Below, one piece after another: positions 23,744 through 35,488 of a stretch of 64,000 nucleotides of DNA. Made by a program: the position numbers and the translations under genes. The stretch covers positions 496,001-560,000 of the forward strand of contig JARHVA010000123.1 of NCBI GenBank assembly GCA_037957365.1, given 5' to 3'. The stretch's first letter is position 1, and each line of letters starts with the position of its first letter. The notes beneath the pieces are model-generated. The model was given only the letters and a program-made list of their open reading frames with translations, searched no databases and was not told the origin of the DNA. This DNA is from Torreya grandis (taxonomy: Eukaryota > Streptophyta > Pinopsida > Cupressales > Taxaceae).

Positions 23744-25267
23744 ATGGCAGTTCAAGGCCCTTGGGGTAACTCTTTTGGCTCGCTCAATTTAACTCCACCT
23801 CTACATGAGCTACCATGCAGTTCAAGGAAAAATTTCCTCAAATTATTTGGTGATGGGAGAGTTCATCTTGATGAACATATTACAGCCTTCAGCATAGCTT
23901 ATGGTGTGATAGGTGTGGAGTATGAGGATGTAGCAGTTAGGTTGTTTGTAGAAACATTACAAGGCACTACTACAGACTGGTTCTATCATCTGCAGGCCCA
24001 GACTGTGACTGACTAGAACACCCTCAAAGACAAATTCAAAGCCAGGTTCAAGCTTGCAAAAGATGCGCATGCCCTACTAGCCCAAATCACACAAATTAAG
24101 AAAGAGTCTCATGAACTTATGAGGTACTTCATTGCCAAATTTGACAAGTTAAGGAATAGAATTCCTACAATTGCTCAGCCAACAACTGAGAATCTCAAAT
24201 GCTTCTTCATCAACTCTCAGCTGCCTGAAGTGAGTTTTTTGCTGAGACATGATGGCCACATAGACCTTGCTATAGCGCAATATTTGGCTATAGAGGTGGA
24301 AGATGATCTCATCTTAGTGGGGAAGATAAGGAGAGATCCAAACAGAGATAAATCTTTTTCATCCTCTGAATATCCATCTACAGGCACCACTAATCCAATG
24401 GTGCAAAAGCTGGCAAATGAGTTACTAGCTCTCAAAAAGCAAATGGCGTTAGGGATGTCTGCTCCTCCTTCGTATCGAGATACACCAAGGAGGATGTTTC
24501 CCAACCAGTCATACCAAGGCAATGCTACCCAAAATCAAGGACAACTAAATCATCTTCCTCCCCCACAGGGGAAGCTTGCCATTGAAACAACACCAGTCAA
24601 CTCAGCAGTTGGATATCTTGAAACAAAATCTGATTTCTCTTTCCAACCTGAGTTGAACTCAAAAGATGACGCTAATCTCTTCACAAAGGAAGAAGAAGAA
24701 TTAGCTGGCGACTCCAACATTGATTTTTTGAATTACCAGGATGAACCCCAAAGTAAAGGTGAAGCATTTGATGGATCATATGTTGTATTCACCCGGTCCC
24801 AAAACAAGTCATCCCAACAAGCTGATAAGGAAAAAATAAAGGAGCGAGCTCAACCAGCAATTTCAATTGCTAAGCGGGGAACCACTCTACCTTTTCAATT
24901 AAAGGACCCAGTGATCACTAAAAAGGTAAGTACATCAAGTTTTCCTTCATTTTCTACATCAAATTCATAGACCAGTACCACCCCTCCTAAAAACTAGAAG
25001 GATGAACTACCTTCGCCTATTCCTAATTTTTTTCAGATATTTGATATAATCGACCATGTTAAGAAAACCAAAATTCAAATGTCTGAATTTGAATTCTTGC
25101 AATCTAACCTTGAGCAGTTGGATAAGTTGGTTCAATGTGTAAAGAATAAAATTGTCCCTGTAGGGCCATCTATTCCAAAGGTGCCCCCCACATCCACCCA
25201 GAATAACATTTCCATTACTCCTCCTGCTACTCCTAAGAAGATAGAACCATTTATGTCTCCTTGTTGA
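23744..25267 (+). pseudogene. Element 2 gag
   Basis: One frame, probably starting at ATG 23744 (MAVQGPWGNSFGSL); an upstream in-frame ATG at 23585 is also open. The capsid block KNFLKLFGDGRVHLDEHITA, then EDVAVRLFVETLQGTTTDWF and the KFKARFK segment match the Retrotrans_gag domain. A TAG at 24014-24016 stands where the family has Trp before ..L...F..RF. The frame continues at 24119-24970 with a hydrophilic, Gln/Ser/Pro-rich tail, stops after TSNS, and the same frame is open again at 25079-25267. No zinc knuckle is visible. Gag would form the particle that packages the element RNA. Confidence 0.85.
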
Positions 25268-25605
25268 TAAATGGTCATCAGTTGAATAATTGCATCATCA
25301 ACTCAGGTGCATCTAAAAATGTCATACCTACCAAAGTGGTAGAATCTCTTAGTCTCACACTGACCAAGACATTTGGGAGATGCTTCTCCATGGAAAACAA
25401 ACAAGTCCCTTGGCTGGGACAAATCAAAGATGCCCAGTTTACATTTATGACCTTTCCAGAAAAAAGAATTAAGATGACAGTCCTGTTGGCTGACGTCCCA
25501 ACATCTTACGACATCCTTCTTGGTCAAAATTTTTGCAAGGATGTTGGTGGAGAAATAAGTATGGACCTATCTGAGGTGAGGATCCCTGTTAAAGGTATCA
25601 TGTAG
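25261..25605 (+). pseudogene. Element 2 protease (retropepsin)
   Basis: Overlaps the gag end in the -1 frame. LLINGHQLNNCIINSGASKN holds the retropepsin active-site block; the family reads DSGA, here NSGA, so the catalytic Asp is changed to Asn (a G-to-A change). The flap-side block TSYDILLGQNF is present and matches the usual DILLG(R)..F/W. The product would cleave Gag-Pol. The frame change relative to gag could be programmed -1 shifting or just decay. Confidence 0.8.
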
Positions 25606-25842
25606 AGGCTACTCACTGAGAAGGATTCGGAGTACATTGTCACCCAAATGACAGCTCTCGAAGCTTAAATTCTGTTTGAGTCTTCAGGGGTGGGTAATTA
25701 CTTCTTGACTATAGAGGATGTTCATGTTTCAGTAGATGAAAGTTTTGTAGGTGGTGATCCATGAATTGATTTAGACAAAATAGTAGAAGAATTAATAGAG
25801 CACAGTGCAAGCCTAGAGGAATCCTCCCCTCCAAATGAAGGA

Positions 25843-26265
25843 AAATCTGAGAAAAGAGAAATTTTTGGTGGCATATGGATTCTAGAATTTGATGGTAGCT
25901 ATTCTTCTATCAGCTCTGGAGTTGATATTATTCTAATATATCCTCAAGGAGATATTTTTCCTTCTTCATATAAATTGTAGTTTAGCAACACCAACAATAC
26001 TGTTGAATATGAATCGCTGCTGCTCATATTAAAGGCTGCTCAAGATAGGCGCATCAAACTCCTTCACACCAAAGGAGATGCTGAGCTAGTGGTTTTTCAG
26101 GTGAGGAACATGTATCAAACCAAGAATAGAAGATTATGTCATACCGCAATCTAGTTTGGGATCAAATTGAAAGCTTTGATGCTTTTAGTATCTCTATAGT
26201 GCCCAGAGAATTTAATGATTGAGCTGATGCATTAGCTATTTTGGTGACTCTCTTAGTTCCTCACC
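25843..26265 (+). pseudogene. Element 2 archaeal-type RNase H (RVT_3-like) located upstream of RT
   Basis: Reads WILEFDGSYSSISSGVDIIL, then TNNTVEYESLLLILKAAQDR, KGDAELVVFQVRN, and after a stop and frameshift VPREFND and ADALA. This is the pattern of the plant RVT_3/RNase HI family: W.L.FDGS, TNN..EYE.L, GD..LV..QV, R..N..AD.LA. All four acidic positions expected (D in FDGS, first E in EYE, D in GD, D in AD) are readable. Stops follow SSYKL, HTAI and FND. The following text, FRPSMPENANHWQVFDDDNQ, is what usually follows this domain in Tat elements. It lies after protease and about 500 bp before RT, whereas Tat/Ogre elements carry it after their own RNase H. The regular RNase H is also present after RT, so the element has two. 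Confidence 0.85.
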
Positions 26266-26639
26266 AAGATTTTGAAAGAGACAAATACACCATCGAACTA
26301 GTCTTTCGACCAAGCATGCCTGAAAATGCCAATCATTGGCAAGTGTTTGATGATGACAACCAAATCATCACCTTTTTGGAATAGAAAGATAACTATGAAT
26401 AGCTTCATTTTGAAGGAAATAGACCTCTACCATGGAAATCAGCTCAGGAAACAATTCTAGACTCAGGTGAAGAATTCCTGCAGCTTAAAGGGAATAAAAT
26501 CCCAAAAAGACTGGTTTCTCTTGAGAAGTTATTTGATAAGCATGATAGGTTCATCAAGCAGCAACAAAAGGATTCAAGTTCCTCCCAGGAGTTTGATCAA
26601 ATAGATTTGGGCACCAAAGAAAATCCCAAGATGGTGAAC

Positions 26640-27590
26640 GTTGGGAAATGTTGCACTCCTGAGGAGAAGCTCAAATTTACTGCCTTGCTTCACCAGTATA
26701 TGGATGTTCTAGCGTACTCCTATGATGATCTAAAGTCGCTCAGACTTGAATAAATTTGGCATGGAATTCCTCTCAAGAGTGATTCGGTGCCTTACAAGCA
26801 AAAATCTTGGCTGTATAATCCAAAGATATCAGGTACTATTCTATTTGAAATACGAAAAATGTTGAACGCTAGAATAATTTTCCCAATCCATCATTCCACA
26901 TGGATTGTAAACATAGTCCCTATGAGAAAAAAGAATGGCAAAATTCACCTCTATGTGGATTTTAGAAACTTGAATCAATCCTCTCTAAAGGATAACTACC
27001 CTCTGCCCATCATGGATCAAGTCCTTCAAACGGTGACCAATTCAGAGATGTTATCAATGTTAGACAGCTTCTCAGCGTATAATCAAGTAGAAGTTGGTGA
27101 AGCAGACCAACATAAGACTACCTTCACCATGCCTTAGGGCACCTTTGCATATCAAAAAATGCCATTTGGTCTGATAAATGCCGGTGCCACTTTCCAAAGA
27201 ACAATAGACCTTGCTTTCAGAGATGAAATATGTAAGTTCATTGTGGTCTACCTTGATGACTTGACTATCTTTTCCAAGCATCACCCTGATCATATGTGCC
27301 ATCTACAACAAGTGCTGTGATGATGTCGCCAGAATGGAATTTCTATAAATCCCAAGAAGTCCATTTTTGGAGTAATATAAGGGAAACTTCTCAGACACAT
27401 TATATCTCAAGAAGGCATAAAGATTGACTCATAAAGAGTCAAATCCATTGAAGAGATTACTCTACCCACAAGTAAGACTATAGTTCAATCTTTCTTTACA
27501 AGGGTGAATTTTTTACGAAGGTTCATTCCTGAGTTTGCTGAGAAGACTCACCACATTATGGACATGATGAAGGAAAAGGACACTTTCAGC
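26640..27590 (+). pseudogene. Element 2 reverse transcriptase
   Basis: Preceded by a linker with CTPEEKLKFTALLHQYMDVL and SYDDLKSL typical of Tat-lineage pol. RT blocks follow in order: ARIIFPIHHSTWIVNIVPMR, LYVDFRNLNQSSLKDNYPLP, LSMLDSFSAYNQV, AYQKMPFGLINAGATFQR, VVYLDDLTIFS (YLDD intact, about 27250-27261), and the thumb with RRFIPEFAEK. Frame 26787-27137 ends with TAG and continues in the same frame; further stops lie at 27318-27323 and beyond. Several motif residues are intact despite the stops. Confidence 0.9.
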
Positions 27591-27960
27591 TAGGCTAAAG
27601 AAGGCAAATTGGCATTTCAAGATATCAAGACAGCTATTGCCCATGCCCCAATTTTGGTTTGTCTAGATTACACCAAAGGATTCATAATTTATAATTATGC
27701 TTCTGAACACATACTTTCAGCAATTATAGTTCAGTAGAACAAAGAAGGTGTGGAGTCTCCCATATCCTTTATGAGCTATCCTCTCAAAGCTCATGAGTTG
27801 AAGTATTCAAACATGGAGAAGCATGCTTACACGATGGTAAAGGCAGTAAAGCACTTCTATTTTTACATCCTGAAATCACACACTGTTGCCATGGTTCCTG
27901 ATACAACAGTCAAGTCCATATTAACTCAGTAGGAGTTTGGAACCAAAAGGGGAAATTAGA
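27591..27960 (+). pseudogene. Element 2 RNase H following RT
   Basis: After KEGKLAFQDIKTAIAHAPIL comes the gypsy RNase H start with CLDYTKGFIIYNYASEHILS (normally D.S...G), then SPISFMSYPLKAHELKYSNM, EKHAYTMVKAVKHFYFYI (ELNYS..EKE..A.V.A...). The first catalytic Asp position appears to be Asn/Tyr in this copy. Stops follow IIVQ and ILTQ. This is the ordinary Ty3/gypsy domain, distinct from the upstream one. Confidence 0.8.
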
Positions 27961-28229
27961 TTGCTAAAATCTAGGAGTTTGATCTGGTTATCAAACCAAC
28001 AAAGCTTGTGCAGGGAAGGGGCCTCTGCCAATAGATTACTAACAACATACCAAAAAATAGGGCATGAAGGAATGGAGGTTGAAGACATGCTAATAGTCCT
28101 CTTTGTCACCACCACGAATGAGTGGTATTCAAATATTGCTCATTTCCTTACTTATGGTGAGTGTCTTGCTCACCTATCTTGTAAAGAAAAGAGTAATGTC
28201 AAGTTAAAAGCTGCCAATTTTGTCCTGTG

Positions 28230-29345
28230 GGAAAATGGTCTATATAAGAAGAACCTTGATGGAGTATCCCTTTGCTGCGTGGACAAAGTGCAGCAGAACA
28301 AACTTCTAGAATCCTTCCACAATTTGGCTTGTGGAGGACATTTTTCTACACCTGTAACTGCCTATAAGATTATATGAGCTAAGTATTATTGACTTACCCT
28401 ATTTCAAGATGCATATAAATGGGTGCGTAAATGTGAACTATGTCAATAGTTCATTGGAAGACCCAAATTGGCTGCATCGTCTCTCAAGCTAGTAGTAATA
28501 GAAGAGCCATTTCAATAATGGGGAATTAATTTTATTAGTGTTGTAAACCCATATTCAAGCGCTAGACATGATTATGTCCTCACAACCATAGATTACTTCA
28601 TCAAGTGGGTGGAAGCTATTCCAGCCAAGCATGCTACTTCAGAAGTAGTATGCAATTTCCTCAAAGAAAACATCATTTCCAAGTTTGGGGTCCCAACTAA
28701 GATTATGATAGACAATGCAACCTGTTTCTCTTCCCATGAGATTACTCAATTCTATTTTTATTATGGGATTACCCTCTCCCACTCCTTGAATTATTTTCCA
28801 CAAATAAGTAGTCAGACAAAATCGAGCAACAAGAACCTGGTGACCATCATCAAGAAGCTGGTAGATGACAACTAATGAACCTGGCATAAAGCATTATTTG
28901 ATGCTTTATGGGTAGATAAAATTACACCCAAGAGGGCAATATGTATGTCACCTTTCCAACTTTTGTATGGTCTCAATGCAGAGATACCAATCACCCTAGA
29001 AATTCTAGCACTAAAATTGGCAAAGGCTGTCAAAGATCAGACATATGAAAGCTCCATCGACAAGAGGATCATGTGCTTGACTGAGCTGGATGAGCAGTGA
29101 ACTATGGTGGAGGACCAAATTACTACACATCAAAGTCTGGTGAAGAATTTATTTGATCAAAAAGCAAAAACCCATGATTTCTAGATTGGAGATCAAGTTC
29201 TGTTATGGGATAAGAGAATAGAACCAAAGAGAATGCATGGGAAATTCGATTCCCTATGGAAAGGCCCATTTTCTATTCATCAGCTCAATGGTGAAAATAG
29301 TTTCCTACTGAAGTATCAAGATGGCTACCTCACAATGGGCAACAT
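28230..29345 (+). pseudogene. Element 2 integrase
   Basis: HHCC region: FHNLACGGHFSTPVTAYKII, then DAYKWVRKCELCQ. Core: WGINFIS, where the family has D (WG.DFIG), so the first catalytic Asp is Asn; TTIDYFIKWVEAIPAKHATS; KFGVPTKIMIDNATCF (second Asp present); and QTKSSNKNL, where Lys replaces the catalytic Glu. C-terminal: GDQVLLWDKRIEPKRMHGKF and LWKGPFSIH. Stops are scattered. Two of three catalytic residues are lost by single-base changes compatible with G-to-A. Confidence 0.9.
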
Positions 29346-29575
29346 CTGAAGCACTTCAATTCTTGAAGTATCAGATAAGATTACGTTGTACATATGTATA
29401 TTTGTATAGTCTTTAGTTCTATTTCGTGATTTTCATTTTTCATTTTTTGGCACCTTTCTTTTTTGGGTAGCATGACTCCATAGCCCAATGGCATACTTAA
29501 AGGTACTGGAGATTCTAGATTCTACTCCCTTTGATTGTTCTTACAATTGATAAAAGTTCCCTAACTGGAGCCAAC
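29346..29575 (+). other. Element 2 3' noncoding stretch before the LTR
   Basis: Holds the ATGACTCCATAGCCCAATGG word shared with element 1. No convincing polypurine tract stands directly before the 3' LTR; GGAGCC only. Confidence 0.4.
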
Positions 29576-31595
29576 TGTTGTTCTCAAAATCTATCACTTA
29601 TTTTTGGGGACAACATATCAACTATTTTGGTCCCATAGGCCAAAATTCTCTCTTCCATTCTCAAAAAAATATTCTGAGAACTCAAGTTCTTCAACTATTC
29701 AAGTATTTTAGGTCAATGGACTCAAAGGTTCAACAGGTTCAAACAACTTCAATAGGCGAGCTCTCACAAAGGAACAAGTTCTAAACACTTAGGCAATTTC
29801 AAGGCTGGTTCAACGTCAAGGTTGAACCAAAAGGTCCATATACAGGCTTCAAATAAATGGAATGAACCATTGGACCATTGAACCATTGAACCCTGCCTCC
29901 AAAGGTTCAAAGGTTCAACGGGTTCAAAGGTTCAATGACATCGGTAGACTTAAAAGAGTTAAGCACTTTGACAAGTTCAAAGTTTAATTGCTCTGAAAAG
30001 TTCAATGGCTTCAAAGGACTTAAAGAAAAGAAGACTTCGAAGAAGAAAGATTGAACCATTGAACCGTTGAACCTCAGAAGGTTCAAAGTTTAAAGGTTCA
30101 ATGAGTTCAATAAAGTTTGAGAGACTTAGAAGAACAAAGGTTTCGAAGAGCTAAAAAAGAAAAGGATCTAGAAAGTTTGAAAGACCAAAGGATTCAAAGG
30201 TTCAAAGGTTCAAAGAATTTAAAATTTCAAAAAGAAGTTTCAAGCGAAGGAAAGAAGCGGAAGATTCCAGAGACAAGTTCGAAGAAATGGTTCAAGCGAT
30301 TAAACCAAAGAAGCGATTGAACCAAGGAGTCGATAGGACCGCCTGAACCATTGAACTAATGCACCCCACAGGTTCAAGGGTTCAAGGTTCAAAGTAGTTC
30401 AAGTGACCAATGACGTCCCCGTAGATGTCAAATTTAAGGTAATAAAATGCTTGTTTATTTTCAAATATGATGCAAAACCTGAAGAACAAACTCAGGGATC
30501 GGCCAAAGAAGGAGCTAAAAAAGCCAGCTGAAAGGGAAGATATAGCCTGAGAGCTCAGATCATGATGAAAAGGACAAAATATAAGGAAAGAGGGGAAAAT
30601 GTAGAAGGGCCAAAAATATTTGTGCAGGAGTTATTTCCAGTAGGTGGAACAGTCCACCAAGTAGACATCAGAGCGCAGAAACTCAAGTATGCGGCCTATT
30701 TTTCTCCATCGAGTAAAGGTGAAATGGACAGCTACATGCATATCAGAAAGAGGACCAGGCAGCCCATACTTAAAAAGGAGACATTTGAGATGAATTAACA
30801 TGCCAAATTTAAGGTTGATGCCTTGTTCTAGCATGGCCCCTTCATAGAACTAAAAATGCATTCAAGGCATTGAATGCAGCATGGGCCATTCCATGAAACA
30901 AAGAGCCAAAGTCTTTCTTGGAGTGCTACATATTATAATATCTTATTTTATACCAAGGGGATCTCTCGGTTATAGAAGCAAAACTTTTTCCAAATTGAAA
31001 GGCATTTCTTGAGACTTTGAGCTCAGATTGTTAATCATATTTCTTTATTTGAATGAGAAAATAAGTGACCTTTCAGACTTTGTGCTGGAATAGCTTCTGT
31101 TATTTAAGAAATTTTTCTTATGTCTGTTTCCTAGAAACATTCTTGTCCAATTTAATTTAACAAGCAGGACTAGTGGAAGTAATCAGGAAGGTGTCCTGAA
31201 GCTGCCTGTGGAGAGACTTTGTGCTGCCATAATTGTCTTTAGCATGTTTGTTTTTCTATTTCTATGTAAAAGATTTTGGGATGACTTTGTGCCTCCATTG
31301 TCCTTCATATATTTTACTCTTTGGCAGTTGAGGTGGAGACTTTGTGTTACACTTCATTCTAATGTGTTACTATGCCCTATTTTAGTGAGGGAAGCAATGA
31401 AAGACTTTGTGCTTTCATGGGTTTCTTGTGGTTACAATTACTACTAGGAAGAAATCTAGCTGTTGACTAAATATTACTTTTGAAAGAAGAAAAGTACCTT
31501 CAGCAATTACCCAGGATTTCTCCTTTGATCTGTGAACATCGTCTCTGAAAAAAGAGAGATGGATTGTGTTATCCTACCCTGAGTGTTATTTTCAG

Positions 31596-31675
<80 letters not shown>

Positions 31676-31831
31676 CTCATAGTTATAGGGAACCTCCCCT
31701 TGATGAGAGGAGAGATTTTTCCCATCCTGATGTGGTAGACCTGCACATTTTGGCTGATAAATCTCCTTATGCTGTGGTTGAAACACCTATTTTGCCCATT
31801 ACTTAGCTGGTGACAAAATATTCACCCAACA
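29576..31831 (+). repeat. Element 2 3' LTR
   Basis: 2256 bp, TGTTGTTCTCAAAATCTATC to TTCACCCAACA, pairing with 20915-23220. A 78-codon reading at 30562-30798 (MKRTKYKERGENVEGPKIFV, then GGTVHQVDIRAQKL) has a recognisable but stop-broken counterpart in the 5' LTR. Its origin is unknown. Contains the GGTTCAA array (29720-30400) and a TA microsatellite (31601-31671). Confidence 0.95.
31601..31671. repeat. (TA)n microsatellite in the 3' LTR
   Basis: About 70 bp of uninterrupted TA, at the position matching 22966-23060 in the 5' LTR. Confidence 0.95.
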
Positions 31832-31836
31832 AACTA
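31832..31836. repeat. Target-site duplication of element 2, right (AACTA)
   Basis: Directly after the 3' LTR. Matches the left AACTG in four of five bases. Confidence 0.7.
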
Positions 31837-32822
31837 GAGCAAAAAGGGGTAATCAGTAAAAGACAAGTGGCATAAGGATGATTAATAAACATGAGAGAGT
31901 TCGAGTGATTGGTAGCTAGAAGTTATGAAGGCTCTCATCCACCATGGTTTACTCTTCACAATTGTTGTTTGATGCTTAAATGCATTTTTCCAAGAAGAAA
32001 AAATTTAGCTACTCACAACATGACTTTTCAGATGCACCAAATAAAGTCTTAAAGATGGGAGGGGCTCAAGAGGATTTTTGAGTGATCTTGAGTGGCACAT
32101 TTAGGGAGAACAAGAAAGTGCAACATCAAAGTTCCCACCATCGACAACTCCTTCTCTCTTCCCCTTCTCTCTTCCCCCTTTTCTATATATATAGAGGCTT
32201 TAAATCCAAGCAAATCATCTCCAAACTGGTGATAGAATCACTCTACGAAAATTGTTGTATAACAGACCTTTGAAGCAATAAAGATTTTTTTACCTATCTC
32301 TTTATCTAAAAATTATGTTGAGTTATCTTGTGCATTATAGCATTGTGAAGAAACATCCTTCCAACCTTATTGTCCTTCTTTATTGCTTATTTTTAGATGT
32401 TTTTCAGTTAGTTACAGGTCTGAACTTGAGCTTTTCCACCATTAATGGATGCTTAATGTGGATTTATAAATACCTTTTTGCTTCACGTGTGGTCAATGAG
32501 CCTAGTTTATGAAATATTTATACAAGTTAGCTGGTTAGAAGGTTGTTTAAGAAAACTTATCTTATGTTGAATTAGTGTCATTCTCTAGACCAAGTGGATT
32601 ATTTACTTTTACTACATCGCCTCCCTTGGCTTAGATTTATTTTCAAATAATCATCCTATCCCTTTTCCTTATGCTAACAATAGATTTTAGTGTGAGATCA
32701 AGAGCTGAAGTGAATCACCTGAGGAACTAGCCTCATAAAAAAGTTTAGAGGTTCAGCCTCACTATAGGATACCCACGTCCTGAGGTGGTCCCCATGCTTG
32801 TAGCTGGAAGTGAGGGAGCATG
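31837..32822 (+). other. Probable continuation of the element 1 3' LTR, with TATA-like box
   Basis: Sequence to the right of element 2 that should continue 20909. It has pyrimidine-rich CTTCTCTCTTCCCC runs, then CTATATATATAG (32183-32194), then about 70 bp further an AATAAAG (near 32279), an arrangement like an LTR promoter and polyadenylation region. No upstream partner LTR could be matched, so membership of element 1 is inference. Confidence 0.4.
32183..32194 (+). promoter_or_regulatory. TATA-like box, possible LTR promoter
   Basis: CTATATATATAG embedded in a C/T-rich tract, followed by GAGGCTTTAAATCC. Resembles plant LTR core promoters. Function is inferred from composition only. Confidence 0.35.
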
Positions 32823-33796
32823 TGTTAAACATGAAATATACTGAGAGGGGGGGCTAAATAAGTATATTATATATATTTTACTTAATCTAATTTTTTTATT
32901 TAATCACTTAATCACACATTCAAGATATGTCATAAAAATGAAACAATAACATGCACCACACAAGAGAGAGAGAGAGAGAGACACCATATTTTTATGTGGA
33001 AATCCAAAGTGGTAAAAACCATGGAAAACAATCTCAAGTATATGAATGAGCACCAACTCAAATTACAAATTTTGCAAGAACCAACTTGCAAGAGCACCAA
33101 CCCCTTTATTGAGTACCAACACAACAACTATTTATGAGCACCAACCCATAGGAGCACCAACCCTCTTGTGTATAAAACACAACTATCTCTCAATGTTGCT
33201 TACTCAACAAATGATAGAACTCTACAATATCTCTTACTTTTCTCTCCTCTAAAACAAATACAAACCATACACTCTCTTGAATATTAAAAATGGCTTCTCA
33301 AGCCTTTATTTATAGCTTTCCAAATGACCTTTGGCATTCACCCTTTGTGACTCTTCAATCCTCATGAAAAATGGTGCCAAACTTGCATGACCTTTCGTAT
33401 CCTTGCATTTGAAAAGTCACATGGTGACCCTTCATAAGTAAATACATCCTTTCCTCTTTTGTCTTTATCTTGGTGAATTTTCATATTCCTCAAAGCATCC
33501 CTTCATGGAAAAATGTGCCATACCCTCTTTTGTCTTCACATGGTGACTCTTGGAATTCCTCAAGATGACTCTTCATGAAAAAATGCATCCCATTCCTCTT
33601 TTGTCTTTACCCCATGACTCTTTGACTTCTCCTTGGGCCCTCTTTTGACTTATATGCAACCAAAAATATATTCATTAACATTGAATAAATATTAACACAC
33701 ATTAGCCAAGATATGAATATTACAAACACCATTAAATGCAATGGGGCCTTTATCACCAATACTAGACCTTTGACATCAATGACAATATTTCCAATA
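32823..33796 (-). mobile_element. LTR-like block in minus orientation, possibly a solo LTR
   Basis: Left end TGTTAAACATGAAATATACT with GAGAGGGGGGGCTAAATAAG, right end GACATCAATGACAATATTTCC. Read on the minus strand it starts TTGGAAATATTGTCATTGAT, the same word found at about 13945. Contains a (GA)n run (32962-32982) and TTTTTATGTGGAAATCC. No coding sequence. The flanks do not give a clean target duplication, so the boundaries are tentative. Confidence 0.4.
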
Positions 33797-34080
33797 GCTT
33801 AAAGAACTCTCTCACAAGGGTGCAATTCCAAGCTATAATAGATCCATCTGGGCACAAAAAGGTATGTGGGTCAAAAAAATGGCCAATAGATGCTTCTTCT
33901 TCTCTGTCACTATCATCTTCAACTATAACCCTTCTTTAGGTTATCTCCATAGCTTCCATTCTTGCCTGCATATTCCTCATCTCTATGACCATATTTTACT
34001 ACATTTTTGATATTTATTAGGTTTTTTGGGTCTCCTAGCCGTGATCTTATCTCCTTATTATTCCCAATTTGTCCTTTGAC

Positions 34081-34095
34081 CAAACTTGGCTCTGA
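34081..34095 (-). other. Split primer-binding site of a minus-strand copia-type element, left part
   Basis: TTGGCTCTGA directly before element 3, together with TACCA at 44054-44058 after it, gives on the minus strand TGGTATCAGAGCC, the initiator-tRNA-Met primer-binding site typical of Ty1/copia. So element 3 inserted inside an older element. A 61-codon minus-strand reading at 33919-34104 downstream of this PBS is not recognised. Confidence 0.75.
34091..34095. repeat. Target-site duplication of element 3, left (TCTGA)
   Basis: TCTGA directly before the 5' LTR. Identical to 44049-44053. Confidence 0.95.
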
Positions 34096-35467
34096 TGTAG
34101 ACATCGAAATCGTGTCTACTCCCTTGGTCGTCCTCCCCTTCTCTCCCCCTTGGTCCTCTTAACCACTCTTAACCTATGTCTTATTAATTTGAAATAATTA
34201 TCTTATTTTAAGTTAATAATTCTCTCTCACTTGCCACCTCACCACCCTAAGATTCCCTTCATCCCCCCATGACCCATTTATGACCTATTCCTCATCCTCG
34301 CATCCATTTAACCCCTCTCGACCGTTTCTTACCCCGCCACTTAAACCCGACAGTTGAGAAAATAGACGAAAGGCTATTTTTAGCCTTTTTCCTACCTTCT
34401 AGCCGCCGACGTCGATCAACTGTCGACCGACATCGATGGTATTGCCAGCATTGATTTCCTTCATAACAGTTTTCTGCGTCCATTATCCTCCCTTCGCCCC
34501 TGCTCTTCATCTGACTCTTGAATCTTACAATCTAATCAATCAATTGGCCAATCTTTCTGTCAGACCTCTCACTCTCTCTCTCAGGTACACACAATAGGTT
34601 TCTACACCAGGAATCACAACAGGCATCAGAAGCCCCACCTTGCAACAGTCTTCTGCATCAATAATAGGTACATCAGCACCCTGACCTCCTACACTTCTTC
34701 TTCAGTAGGCAAGAGGTACGTACTCTTCTGTTATGTAATTTTTAATAGCTTAGAATGTCTCTATAATCAATTTTCTATTTATTGCTTCTAAGCCATACTA
34801 TCACCAGACCAGACCCAAATCCTTATTTCCCCGTCTCCCTATTGCCTCTGTCTTCTGTCTGACCCCTTTTTAGACCATACACTCTATCCATTGTCCCTGC
34901 AACTCTGCCCAGACCCTTGCACAGACCATTAACAAGGCCCAAACTCCATCTCAGACCCGTCCACAAACCAAAAACTCGACCAGACCTCATTCAAAGACTA
35001 CTGCCCTGACCGACGCCAGCCGCAGAGACCACTGCCCCCACTGACGTCGACATACTTACCGACGTCGGTAGAATAACCGACGTCAGTGACTAGGACCATG
35101 CCGACAACAGCATTCAGGTAAGCATTTGCTTCCATTTTTGTTTCAATCTTTAATCATTTCAGTCTTTCTATCATTTTGCTCTTTATCAGACATTATTTTT
35201 ATCAATCAGTGGGTTGACATCCCTCAAAGAAGTCATTATACTTCTGGGATCAAGCTTTCGCTTGGCAGCCCACCATCTCCTCATCTAATGCCTTCTTTGT
35301 TTTAGTCTCTTTCTTCTGCAGGTGTCATCCTCCACAACCAAAGAGGAGTTCTCACAACATCTGGATTACGGTGCACATGACTTCATCCAGGTACATACAA
35401 GCCTTAGACCATTTTTTTAGTTTCTTATTCTCTCTTTAAATGTGAAAGCAAAAATCGTATAAAAACA
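34096..35467 (+). repeat. Element 3 5' LTR
   Basis: 1372 bp, starting TGTAGACATCGAAATCGTGT and ending ATCGTATAAAAACA; pairs with 42638-44048. Rich in C/T, with two clusters of GACGTC-type palindromes (near 34398-34440 and 34985-35095). Confidence 0.95.
34985..35095. promoter_or_regulatory. Cluster of CGACGTCGG-type palindromes in the 5' LTR
   Basis: ACTGACGTCGAC, ACCGACGTCGGT and ACCGACGTCAGT follow one another within 110 bp. The ACGT core is what plant bZIP factors bind, so a regulatory role is possible but unproven. Counterparts lie in the 3' LTR (43560-43680) and the leader (36315-36430). Confidence 0.5.
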
Positions 35468-35470
35468 TTC

Positions 35471-35488
35471 TGGCACGCCTGGTGGGAC
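35471..35488 (+). other. Element 3 primer-binding site
   Basis: TGGCACGCCTGGTGGGAC starts three bases after the 5' LTR. TGG complements a tRNA CCA end. I cannot name the tRNA with confidence. Confidence 0.75.

Noticed and set aside
30117..30320. Charged coiled-coil-like ORF in the element 2 3' LTR
   Set aside because: Produced by the GGTTCAA array; the 5' LTR counterpart is not open.
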